Shown: positions 6,582 through 12,866 of the stretch, in pieces | Layout: every line of letters starts with the position of its first letter | Position numbering within the stretch: the stretch's first letter is position 1 | Source: JAJNBD01 sp964471475 | GTDB lineage: Bacteria; Pseudomonadota; Gammaproteobacteria; CAISUE01 | Direction: 5' to 3' | Length of the DNA: 16,067 nt | Assembly (NCBI GenBank): GCA_964471475.1 | Contig: CAYYFQ010000033.1 | Location: 1-16,067, forward strand | The notes under the pieces: model-generated | Told to the model about the DNA's origin: nothing | The model's input: only the letters and a program-made list of their open reading frames with translations | Databases searched by the model: none | Translations under genes and position numbers: made by a program

Positions 6582-7586
6582 ATGAAACCATCTGTGGCCA
6601 ACTATATTGTGATTTATCAGTCCAAGAATGGAGCGCTTGAACTTAAGTCTGATATTCAGCATGAAACTATTTGGCTTACTCAGCAACAAGTAGCTGATTT
6701 ATTCGAGGTGCAAAAAGCGGCTATTTCTAAACACGTAAAAAATATTTTTGAGTCAAAGGAATTAAGTTACAAGGCAACAGTTTCCAAAATGGAAACTGTT
6801 CAAAGTGAGGGCAAAAGACAAGTTAAAAGAATAATGGAGTATTATAATTTGGACTTGGTGCTTTCTATTGGTTACAGAGTCAACTCTAAGCAAGCTACAC
6901 TTTTTCGCCAATGGGCAAATAAGGTGCTTAAAAATTATATTGTTCAAGGTTATGCAATTAATAAGCAGCGAATTCAGAAAAATTATACTCAATTTATCCA
7001 AGCTGTTAATGATGTTAAAAGCTTACTACCTTTGAGCGCAGGTGCGGCGGTGGATAGTGATAGTATATTGGAACTTATTAAACTATTTGCAGATACGTGG
7101 TTTTCTCTTGATGCTTATGACAAGGATAAACTGGCTGTTACAGGTACAAGCAAAAGAAAAGTTAGATTAACTGCAGAAAAATTAAAAACGGCCTTGGCAG
7201 AATTAAAAAATATATTAATTGCTAAAAATGAAGCAACAGATATATTTGGTATAGAGCGTGCCAACGGTAGTCTTGAAGGAATTGTTGGCAATATTATGCA
7301 ATCTTTTAATGGCCATGATTTATATCCAACTATAGAAGAGAAAGCGGCGCACTTGCTTTATTTCATTATTAAAAATCATCCGTTTATTGATGGCAACAAA
7401 CGGAGTGGTGCGTATGCATTTATCTGGTTTTTACAGCAAACAAAAATATTAGATATTTCACGCATTACACCACCTGCGTTAACAGCATTGACTTTGCTTA
7501 TTGCGGAAAGCAATCCGAAAGATAAAGACAAGATGGTAGGTTTAGTATGCACATTACTTTCCCACAAAAAAAAATTGGCGAATTAA
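6582..7586 (+). CDS. RhuM-Fic/Doc fusion protein (putative toxin)
   Basis: This 334-residue protein joins an N-terminal RhuM domain (about 1-125) to a C-terminal Fic/Doc domain. RhuM landmarks are IVIYQSKNGALEL, ETIWLTQQQVADLF, ISKHVKNIF and NLDLVLSIGYRVNSKQATLFRQWA; the first part looks like a DNA-binding fold. The Fic part contains YPTIEEKAAHLLYFIIKN and the active-site loop HPFIDGNKRSG at 266-276. The lysine in GNKR is typical of Doc-like enzymes that phosphorylate a target (EF-Tu for Doc) rather than AMPylating Fic proteins, which usually have GNGR. Such genes act as toxins or regulators, but no separate antitoxin is visible, so the RhuM half may provide control. The ATG at 6582 follows TTTGGGG. 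The next gene starts 3 bp after its stop. The target is unknown. Confidence 0.85.
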   Translation: MKPSVANYIVIYQSKNGALELKSDIQHETIWLTQQQVADLFEVQKAAISKHVKNIFESKELSYKATVSKMETVQSEGKRQVKRIMEYYNLDLVLSIGYRVNSKQATLFRQWANKVLKNYIVQGYAINKQRIQKNYTQFIQAVNDVKSLLPLSAGAAVDSDSILELIKLFADTWFSLDAYDKDKLAVTGTSKRKVRLTAEKLKTALAELKNILIAKNEATDIFGIERANGSLEGIVGNIMQSFNGHDLYPTIEEKAAHLLYFIIKNHPFIDGNKRSGAYAFIWFLQQTKILDISRITPPALTALTLLIAESNPKDKDKMVGLVCTLLSHKKKLAN

Positions 7587-7589
7587 ATT

Positions 7590-9173
7590 ATGGCAAATAT
7601 ATTTTGCTACTTACTTATTGGGTTAGTCATGATTATTTCTCTTCCAAGTAGTGCTAAAGAAAATAATCAGGCAATAATGTCTACCGCATTTATATTACCT
7701 CAGTTCACACAGTATGCTGAACAAGTAAGAAAAGATTGGGAAGCGCCAGGCATGGCCGTGGCTATTGTGCAGAATGATAAAATCATCTATATAAAGGGCT
7801 TTGGTCAACGCAATACAAAAGCTGAAGCAGTTACACCTGATACGGTTTTTGGAATTGGATCTATTACCAAATCATTCACTGCGGCATTATTAGCAACGCA
7901 AATCGATGAAGGAAAATATGGCTGGAATACTAAGGTGGTAAAGCTTGATCCGCAATTTAAATTATATGATTCAAATACCACAAAAGCATTTGAGGTAAGA
8001 GATTTATTAGCACATGATAGTGGTTTACCTGAAGAAGCTTTAGATGCACTTGCTGGCAATTTTGGCTATAGCCCAGAGCACAATATGTATGCGCTTCGAT
8101 TTATTAAACCCGTAGCACCTTTTAGAACACAATTCGCTTATCAAGATACTTTGCTTGAGTTTGCAAAAAAAATTATTGAACAAATTAGTGGAAAAAGTTT
8201 TGCAGAAAATTTGCATGAGCACATATTTAATCCCTTGCAAATGAATCACTCTTATCTCACAACAGAGGTGGCATTAAAGCAATTACATAATATTGCAGAA
8301 CCTTATACCTATTATCAAAATAAAAATTATACTTTTCCGAAAACTTACCCTTACTTGTCTCAAAGGTGGGCTTTGCAGCAAGGGTTAGCTGGTGGTGGTA
8401 TTAAATCAAGTGCGTGTGATATTGCAAAGTGGTTAATCTTTAATATGAATAATGGCGCGATTAATAATAAACAGTTAATTAGCGCACAAAATATGGATTT
8501 TATTCATTCACCTCAAACGCTTATAAAATCATCTGCGCGTGATGTTAATTTGAAAGACAATACACAACAGGCCTATGGTGAAGGTTGGTTTATTGATAAA
8601 GAAACATATAAACCTTATAACGTGCTTTATCATGCAGGAAGTGATACCGGAATGCATGGTATGGTAGCTTATATACCAGATATAAAAATAGGCATTGTAA
8701 TACTAACCAATCAATACACTAACAAAGTGCCTGAAGCATTATACCGACGCTTTTTTGATCTTTATTTAAATAAATTACCTTTAAAAGATTGGAGTAAATT
8801 TTATTTAGATGAGCGAGCTAATGACACAAAACAAAATGCAATGCAAAAGCAAATTAATTGCCAAGCCAATAAAAATATTTCATTAAAAAAATATACAGGC
8901 ATATACAATAATTCAGTGTATGGGGACCTTATTATGTCCAAACAAAAAAATCACCTCTTACTTAGCATTGGCCCTCAGCAGATCACCTGGATATTAACAC
9001 CATGCCAAACTGATATTTTTAAAGCTTATTGGCCCAATCCTGGCATGGATATCCCCATGTTACCAAGTGGGCAAGATTTGGTTAAGTTTTCTACAAAGCC
9101 CAATGGCAGCGTTAATGAAATGGAGATACCTTTTTTAAATAACGATGGCAGTGGTGTTTTTGTAAAAAAATAA
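7590..9173 (+). CDS. Exported class C beta-lactamase-like serine hydrolase
   Basis: The 527-residue product belongs to the beta-lactamase/PBP-like serine hydrolases (AmpC/esterase/peptidase superfamily). A signal peptide covers about residues 1-22 (MANIFCYLLIGLVMIISLPSSA), so it is probably periplasmic. The catalytic S91-I-T-K94 lies in FGIGSITKSFTAALL. The second motif, usually YxN, reads Y184-Q-D186. The third, usually KTG or HxG, is H348-A-G350 within LYHAGSDTGMHG. About 120 extra C-terminal residues form a separate domain like those found after such folds. AmpC itself is about 380 residues and has YxN, so true drug resistance is unlikely; a peptidase or esterase is more probable. The ATG lies 3 bp after the stop of the RhuM-Fic gene, so the two are translated from one message. 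Why these two are paired is not clear. Confidence 0.85.
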   Translation: MANIFCYLLIGLVMIISLPSSAKENNQAIMSTAFILPQFTQYAEQVRKDWEAPGMAVAIVQNDKIIYIKGFGQRNTKAEAVTPDTVFGIGSITKSFTAALLATQIDEGKYGWNTKVVKLDPQFKLYDSNTTKAFEVRDLLAHDSGLPEEALDALAGNFGYSPEHNMYALRFIKPVAPFRTQFAYQDTLLEFAKKIIEQISGKSFAENLHEHIFNPLQMNHSYLTTEVALKQLHNIAEPYTYYQNKNYTFPKTYPYLSQRWALQQGLAGGGIKSSACDIAKWLIFNMNNGAINNKQLISAQNMDFIHSPQTLIKSSARDVNLKDNTQQAYGEGWFIDKETYKPYNVLYHAGSDTGMHGMVAYIPDIKIGIVILTNQYTNKVPEALYRRFFDLYLNKLPLKDWSKFYLDERANDTKQNAMQKQINCQANKNISLKKYTGIYNNSVYGDLIMSKQKNHLLLSIGPQQITWILTPCQTDIFKAYWPNPGMDIPMLPSGQDLVKFSTKPNGSVNEMEIPFLNNDGSGVFVKK

Positions 9174-9390
9174 TCATTTTATAGTTGCAGTCCAAGCATA
9201 TTTACTGCCATCCGGTTTTTTGTGCGCTTTTCTAACCTGTATGTGGATTTCAATTATTCTTATAGGCGTTGGGTTGCTTGCTGGTATGTGTGATTAATTT
9301 AGTATTGGCTCTCCAATCAAAATGGAGATAAATGCAAACTACATTTCAAACAATAAAACTGTATAACATGAGCGCGATTTGTCCAAGCTC
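9174..9390. other. Gene-poor end of cassette A
   Basis: No start-to-stop gene fits here. One frame is open from 9166 to 9297 and reads like a membrane segment (SGFLCAFLTCMWISIILIGV) ending in AGMCD, but it lacks an upstream start and may be a relic of a membrane protein gene. Confidence 0.3.
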
Positions 9391-9510
9391 GTTCATCCAC
9401 TTCCAATGAATTTTGGGGGTATTTATGGGGGCATTTTATAAAAAACCACTTTGCAGACTCAATGATATCAATGGTTACGGAAATCTATAAAGTGCCTAGT
9501 GGGCCCACCA
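9391..9510. repeat. Conserved cassette end, copy A
   Basis: These 120 bp align without gaps to 12124-12243 at about 75% identity by hand count (90 of 120), ending at the shared att-like repeat. The best-kept parts are the first 40 bp, with the GGGGGTA-TTTATGGGGG doublet, the block ACTCAAT-ATATCAATG, and the last 20 bp. They are probably recombinase arm sites or the relic of a lost integrase region. Confidence 0.75.
9495..9510 (+). repeat. att-like repeat copy 2
   Basis: This is an exact copy of the tRNA 3' end (cctagtgggcccacca), preceded by AGTG. It marks the junction of cassettes A and B. Confidence 0.88.
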
Positions 9511-9568
9511 ATTCTGGTAATTATCAATACGTACAAAGAAGTTCAAAGAAGTTCAAAATTTAGACTCA

Positions 9569-9584
9569 AGAATCCAAAGATTCT
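9569..9584. terminator. Small hairpin after the protease gene
   Basis: AGAATC and GATTCT form a perfect 6-bp stem around a 4-base loop, 40 bp past the protease stop on the minus strand. No strong T run follows, so its role as a terminator is doubtful. Nearby, AAGTTCAAAG and AAGTTCAAAA repeat at 9539-9558. Confidence 0.25.
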
Positions 9585-9624
9585 ACCGTGTAATATATTG
9601 ACCTTGCTGGCAGATACTTCTTTT

Positions 9625-10305
9625 TTAAAGCAAAGTCTTTTCAAGTGTTGATTTTAAATCCTCTGTAATACACGAGATATAGGAAATAGGATCCTCACCT
9701 TTACTTATATCATATCCGGTGCTATTTACTCCTACTAAGTTACCATCCTTATTAAATGCGGGGCCACCGCTTGCACCACTGAGAACTTCCATGTTTGTGT
9801 GATAGCATGGATTTGGTAACATCTTATCTCGACCGTTTGGGAGGTATTCTATAACTTGTCCATGATAGTTTTCTGCCTGAAAATAAATTTGAGTCCGCGA
9901 AGATGTTGTTTTTGGATACACATATGTATGAATATCGTCCCCCGGATTTAGTGGTGTGCAAGATAGGCCATAATAAGGATTGCCATCTATATAATCTAAT
10001 TGTCCGATTGCAATATCACTATTATCATATAAAAAAGCGTTTAAAATGCTTGAAATTTTATACTGGGAATTACCAGAAAAAAGAAACGCCACTATAGGAT
10101 ATTTTTGTTTGCTATTGTTATTTTCATCCAAAACATCTTTTAGAATATGTTTGGCGGTTAGAAAAATACCATTTTGTGTTACAAAAGTACCGGTGCCAAT
10201 TAACCTAAAACTGTTACCCTCTAGTTGCTTCATAATTGGAAATATAGCTTCTTGTTGATTAACAATTTTTCCAGTCTCAGTTGTTGCAATAAATTCTTTA
10301 TTCAT
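9625..10305 (-). CDS. Cytoplasmic trypsin-like serine protease in the AbiE operon
   Basis: This 226-residue protein has the chymotrypsin-fold protease pattern. The triad is readable as H53 in GTGTFVTQNGIFLTAKHIL, D97 in YDNSDIAIGQLD and S179 in LSGASGGPAF, followed by NLVGVNSTGYD. No signal peptide, PDZ domain or membrane segment is present, so unlike DegP/HtrA it should act in the cytoplasm. The ATG at 10305 is preferred over the upstream TTG at 10329, because AAAGG lies about 9 bp upstream of it. The gene begins 39 bp after abiEii and runs the same way, so it is probably the third gene of that operon. Trypsin-like proteases occur in several anti-phage systems as effectors, but a link with AbiE is not one I know. 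The substrate is unknown. Confidence 0.85.
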   Translation of the reverse strand: MNKEFIATTETGKIVNQQEAIFPIMKQLEGNSFRLIGTGTFVTQNGIFLTAKHILKDVLDENNNSKQKYPIVAFLFSGNSQYKISSILNAFLYDNSDIAIGQLDYIDGNPYYGLSCTPLNPGDDIHTYVYPKTTSSRTQIYFQAENYHGQVIEYLPNGRDKMLPNPCYHTNMEVLSGASGGPAFNKDGNLVGVNSTGYDISKGEDPISYISCITEDLKSTLEKTLL

Positions 10306-10344
10306 TTCTATAATACCTTTACTTTCCAAATAAAATTAAGTAAC

Positions 10345-11205
10345 CTATTCAAGCCACTTAAATAACTCGGGCAGTATTTCTATGAACTCCTCAAATGGAA
10401 TGAGTGTTTGAACTTGATGCTTAAGTTGGGTTTCCCATTCCGACTCAAGATAACGTCTATTCTTGTGATGATCAATAATTTCCATTGCTGGAATGGGTAC
10501 TGATCTTAAAATACATTTTTGATTAAGCGTGTCTTTTAAAGCGTTTACACTTATTTGTAATTTCATTTTTTGGAATAATTGAACGACATCATAAAGATCA
10601 CGTGGACGTAATCGCTCAACAAGCGCTCGTAATTTTTCTGCGAAAATTTCTTCCAGCGAATAACTACTCATAAAAATTCCTGCTTCCGGTTTATCAGAAT
10701 AATCATGATAAATTTCTTGGTGATTTGGTTTAAGTATTAGCGGTTCATCAAGGGTGAGGTCAATTTTAATACGAGGTAAGTTTTTTATATTAAGATGTGG
10801 TTGAATTGGCCCTCGATAAGCAAGGGAGCCTTGCACTGAAATGCTACCACGTGGATTGTCAAAAGTCTCAAATTTTATTCCTTGTTCTGGGAACATAATC
10901 CCAGAATTTTCATAAACCCATTCGGAGATGGCTAAGAAGACGGCATTATAATAATCTGATGTAATTATATGTGCATTTTGATCACTAGCCATATAGCTAA
11001 AATCAAGATCTTCCGAAAATCTATATTCGTTAAAGAAACATTTTCTTAAACAGGTTCCTCCTTTAAATACCCATGCGTTATGGGTTTCTGAATGTTGATT
11101 AATACCTGCGATTAGCCAACCTAATATATAATCTTTTTCGATCACGAGCGTTGACAGTTTTTTCTCTGAGGCAATAATTTGTATTTCTTCTTTGCTAATC
11201 ATCAA
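10345..11205 (-). CDS. abiEii: AbiEii-type nucleotidyltransferase toxin
   Basis: The 286-residue product is an AbiEii/AbiGii-family nucleotidyltransferase, the toxin of the type IV AbiE system. The signatures are VFKGGTCLRKCFF starting at residue 46, RFSEDLDFSY at 62-71 with metal-binding D66 and D68, and IKIDLTLDE at 147-155, probably giving the third acidic residue. EEIFAEKLRALVERLRPRDLYDV follows at 185-207. Family members transfer nucleotides to RNA (tRNA acceptor ends in a characterised relative), halting growth on phage infection. All motifs are intact. Its start (ATGATG at 11205/11202) overlaps the end of abiEi by 11 bp, which is typical coupling of antitoxin and toxin. Confidence 0.92.
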   Translation of the reverse strand: MMISKEEIQIIASEKKLSTLVIEKDYILGWLIAGINQHSETHNAWVFKGGTCLRKCFFNEYRFSEDLDFSYMASDQNAHIITSDYYNAVFLAISEWVYENSGIMFPEQGIKFETFDNPRGSISVQGSLAYRGPIQPHLNIKNLPRIKIDLTLDEPLILKPNHQEIYHDYSDKPEAGIFMSSYSLEEIFAEKLRALVERLRPRDLYDVVQLFQKMKLQISVNALKDTLNQKCILRSVPIPAMEIIDHHKNRRYLESEWETQLKHQVQTLIPFEEFIEILPELFKWLE

Positions 11206-12016
11206 AATCCTTAGCTCTTTTTTCTGGTACCCAAAGATTCCAGCGTGTAATAAGATGAACTCCTGGGGTTTTTGTGTCTAGTTGTGAATATCCAGATTTT
11301 ATTTGTGCCAAACATTTTTCAATTAACTCTGATGAAGACTTATCCATTTTTATAGATTCTAGTAAAAAACCTAGTCGTTTATATATGGCGCTATTATGCA
11401 TTTTTTCTGCATAAGCAAGCAGTTTGTTGGCGTCATATTGTTCAGAGTGTATGTAAGCTTGCAAAATATCGATTAACATTCGCAAACCACCTAGTATAGA
11501 GGGATCATTCAAGCCATCAATGATAGTTTTTGTAGGGTCTGAAATCGCAATTTTATTATGACCGCTCCATATCGATTGCATACCAAATAATTTTTCTTTT
11601 GTGATGGTTTTTATTTTAAATTGAACGCCATCAAGTTTAAGATCTCTTTGATGAACTTTTTTAGTTGTCAATACAAACTCTGTATTATAAAGTTGCTCAG
11701 TGAAACCCCAGTAATGCGCTGCAGTCCAACCACCTATATAACAAGGTGAAAATAAATTTTGTGCAATCAACCAGGGTTCTGTGGGCGTTATTTTAGTGCT
11801 TGTAGATTGTAGTGGTATGCTCGTATACAATCCTCTTTTGATCCGATGCAACCAACCATTTTTTGCCCATAGCGATAATAGAGAAATGACTTTCCTATTC
11901 TCGAGCTCAAGAGCTGCTGCAGCTTGTTTTACGGTAAAGCTTTCTTTTGTAGCTTTAAGGAGTTTTGCAAGCAGTTTTCGGCCGTTAGATTTTATCCCAC
12001 CAAGTGCATGTTTCAT
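11195..12016 (-). CDS. abiEi: AbiEi-type antitoxin and autorepressor
   Basis: This 273-residue protein is the antitoxin of the AbiE pair. Residues about 12-66 form a winged helix-turn-helix (LLAKLLKATKESFTVKQAAA to GWLHRIKRGLY). The C-terminal antitoxin domain shows PCYIGGWTAAHYWGFTEQ at 91-108 and AISDPTKTIIDGLNDPSILGG at 157-177, both AbiEi hallmarks. AbiEi proteins do not bind the toxin directly but oppose it, and they repress their own operon by binding inverted repeats in the promoter. Such a repeat is present here (12027-12065). There is no ribosome binding site before the ATG at 12016, and the -10 box ends only 7 bp upstream, so the transcript may be leaderless. Confidence 0.9.
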   Translation of the reverse strand: MKHALGGIKSNGRKLLAKLLKATKESFTVKQAAAALELENRKVISLLSLWAKNGWLHRIKRGLYTSIPLQSTSTKITPTEPWLIAQNLFSPCYIGGWTAAHYWGFTEQLYNTEFVLTTKKVHQRDLKLDGVQFKIKTITKEKLFGMQSIWSGHNKIAISDPTKTIIDGLNDPSILGGLRMLIDILQAYIHSEQYDANKLLAYAEKMHNSAIYKRLGFLLESIKMDKSSSELIEKCLAQIKSGYSQLDTKTPGVHLITRWNLWVPEKRAKDFDD

Positions 12017-12023
12017 GCTGTAT

Positions 12024-12065
12024 ATTTTATTCCATTAATCGATATTTTGTCAACATATGGAATAA
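12024..12065 (-). promoter_or_regulatory. abiE promoter bracketed by a 9-bp inverted repeat operator
   Basis: On the minus strand TTGACA (12053-12048) and TAAAAT (12029-12024) are 18 bp apart, or 17 bp if ATAAAA is taken as the -10 box. A perfect inverted repeat, TTATTCCAT at 12027-12035 and ATGGAATAA at 12057-12065, overlaps the -10 and flanks the -35. This fits an AbiEi operator. Transcription should begin at or next to the start codon at 12016. Confidence 0.75.
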
Positions 12066-12123
12066 TTAATATAGTTTTTATTCGCGGGTAAGCTTATATA
12101 TCCTTCTTTATTCATCCAAATAC

Positions 12124-12243
12124 GTTCATCCATTTCCAACAAATTTTAGGGGTACTTATGGGGGTACCTGAGAAATATCACATTAACAAACTCAATAATA
12201 TCAATGCTATTAACATGCTATTCAGTGCCTAGTGGGCCCACCA
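12124..12243. repeat. Conserved cassette end, copy B
   Basis: This is the counterpart of 9391-9510: the same length, no gaps, and about 75% identity. A further short direct repeat TTCATCCA precedes it at 12111 and within it at 12125. The stretch between the abiE promoter and this block shows no gene. Confidence 0.75.
12228..12243 (+). repeat. att-like repeat copy 3
   Basis: This is a second exact distal copy of the tRNA 3' end (cctagtgggcccacca), with the same AGTG prefix as copy 2. It marks the right end of cassette B. Confidence 0.88.
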
Positions 12244-12365
12244 ATAGCATCCCAAGAAGTTCCCATAAATACAAATATGTTCAAAGTGGTAGGACCTTAA
12301 CTGAGATGTTTGTATACGCTCTTAAAGATTAACAAAGTCCGAATTAAAAGTGTTAAGATATTTAT

Positions 12366-12392
12366 GGGCTTCACTTTACTTTGAGTGAACCC
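12366..12392. promoter_or_regulatory. Inverted repeat upstream of the RhuM relic
   Basis: GGG-C-TTCACT and AGTGAACCC form nine pairs with one bulged C and an 8-base loop. It lies about 35 bp before the start of the RhuM relic and is not followed by a T run, so an operator is more likely than a terminator. The rest of 12244-12426 shows no gene. Confidence 0.4.
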
Positions 12393-12426
12393 TATTAGAG
12401 TAGCTATTTATATGTATTAAATTAAT

Positions 12427-12824
12427 ATGATAAAAAAAATTGCTAGTAATTTAGTAATATATCAAGCTAAAACTGGAGCAATCAAGTTACGCAAAGGTTC
12501 TGACGCAACAGTTTGGCTACCCAAGCTAATATTGCTGAAATTTTCGATATTGAACGCTCGGTAGTAACAAAACATATTCGCAATATCCTTAAAGATAAAG
12601 AGCTTGATGCTGATGCAGTATGCGCAAAATTTGCACATACTGCAGAAGATGGGAAAGTCTATAATGTACAGCTTTATAACCTTGATGTTATTTTAGCCGT
12701 AGGATATAGAACAAACTCAAGTAAAGCCATCATTTTTCGTCTTTTATCACTCGAAAATCTGTCTGATGCTATTTATTTTGATGCACAAGCCATTGACTTT
12801 GATTTGTCATCGTCTTTCTTTTAA
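12427..12824 (+). pseudogene. RhuM-like gene relic, frameshifted and truncated
   Basis: The ATG at 12427 opens a frame reading MIKKIASNLVIYQAKTGAIK and on to ATVWL, a RhuM N-terminus. After TVWL (about 12518) a one-base deletion moves the match to another frame, which continues TQANIAEIFDIERSVVTKHI and NLDVILAVGYRTNSSKAIIFR to about 12744. The expected continuation after FR (QWANKVLKNY in the intact paralogue of cassette A) is replaced by unrelated sequence up to a stop at 12822-12824. The gene is therefore broken twice and lacks any Fic part. Its place just after an att-like repeat mirrors the intact RhuM-Fic gene after the tRNA, so it probably belonged to a third cassette. The missing right end of that cassette cannot be located. 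Confidence 0.8.
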
Positions 12825-12832
12825 CCTATAAT
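12804..12832 (+). promoter_or_regulatory. Strong sigma-70-like promoter of the lipoprotein gene
   Basis: TTGTCA at 12804-12809 and a perfect TATAAT at 12827-12832 are 17 bp apart. Transcription would begin near 12839, leaving a leader of about 27 nt. The ATG at 12831 falls inside the -10 box, which helps exclude it as the start of the following gene. Confidence 0.7.
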
Positions 12833-12866
12833 GGTGTTAATTTTCTTTATCACAAGGAACGTGGGC

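Larger units (their letters stand above)
6436..9510. mobile_element. Integrase-less mini-island (cassette A) at the tRNA 3' end
   Basis: The element is bounded by the tRNA 3' end (cctagtgggcccacca, 6436-6451) and an exact copy at 9495-9510. It holds a RhuM-Fic protein and a beta-lactamase-like hydrolase in one orientation, and no integrase or transposase. The distal 120 bp before and including the repeat are similar to the distal end of cassette B. Boundaries are seen in sequence; mobility is inferred. Confidence 0.75.
9495..12243. mobile_element. Integrase-less mini-island (cassette B) with AbiE
   Basis: The element is bounded by att-like copies 2 and 3. It contains three minus-strand genes (abiEi, abiEii, trypsin-like protease) and no recombinase. 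It ends in the same conserved 120-bp sequence as cassette A, so the two share a mobility origin although their cargo and gene orientation differ. Confidence 0.72.

Noticed and set aside
9166..9297. Small membrane protein gene
   Set aside because: The frame is open and hydrophobic, but there is no start codon before the hydrophobic part and no ribosome binding site. Only a relic can be suggested.
6452..12243. Hidden tyrosine integrase gene or relic in the cassettes
   Set aside because: No open frame in either cassette shows the R-H-R-Y pattern of a tyrosine recombinase. The conserved 120-bp ends gave no convincing peptide in the frames I read.
12831..12866. Earlier start for the lipoprotein gene
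   Set aside because: The ATG at 12831 lies inside the TATAAT box and would place 12 extra residues before an otherwise typical lipoprotein signal. The ATG at 12867 has a ribosome binding site.
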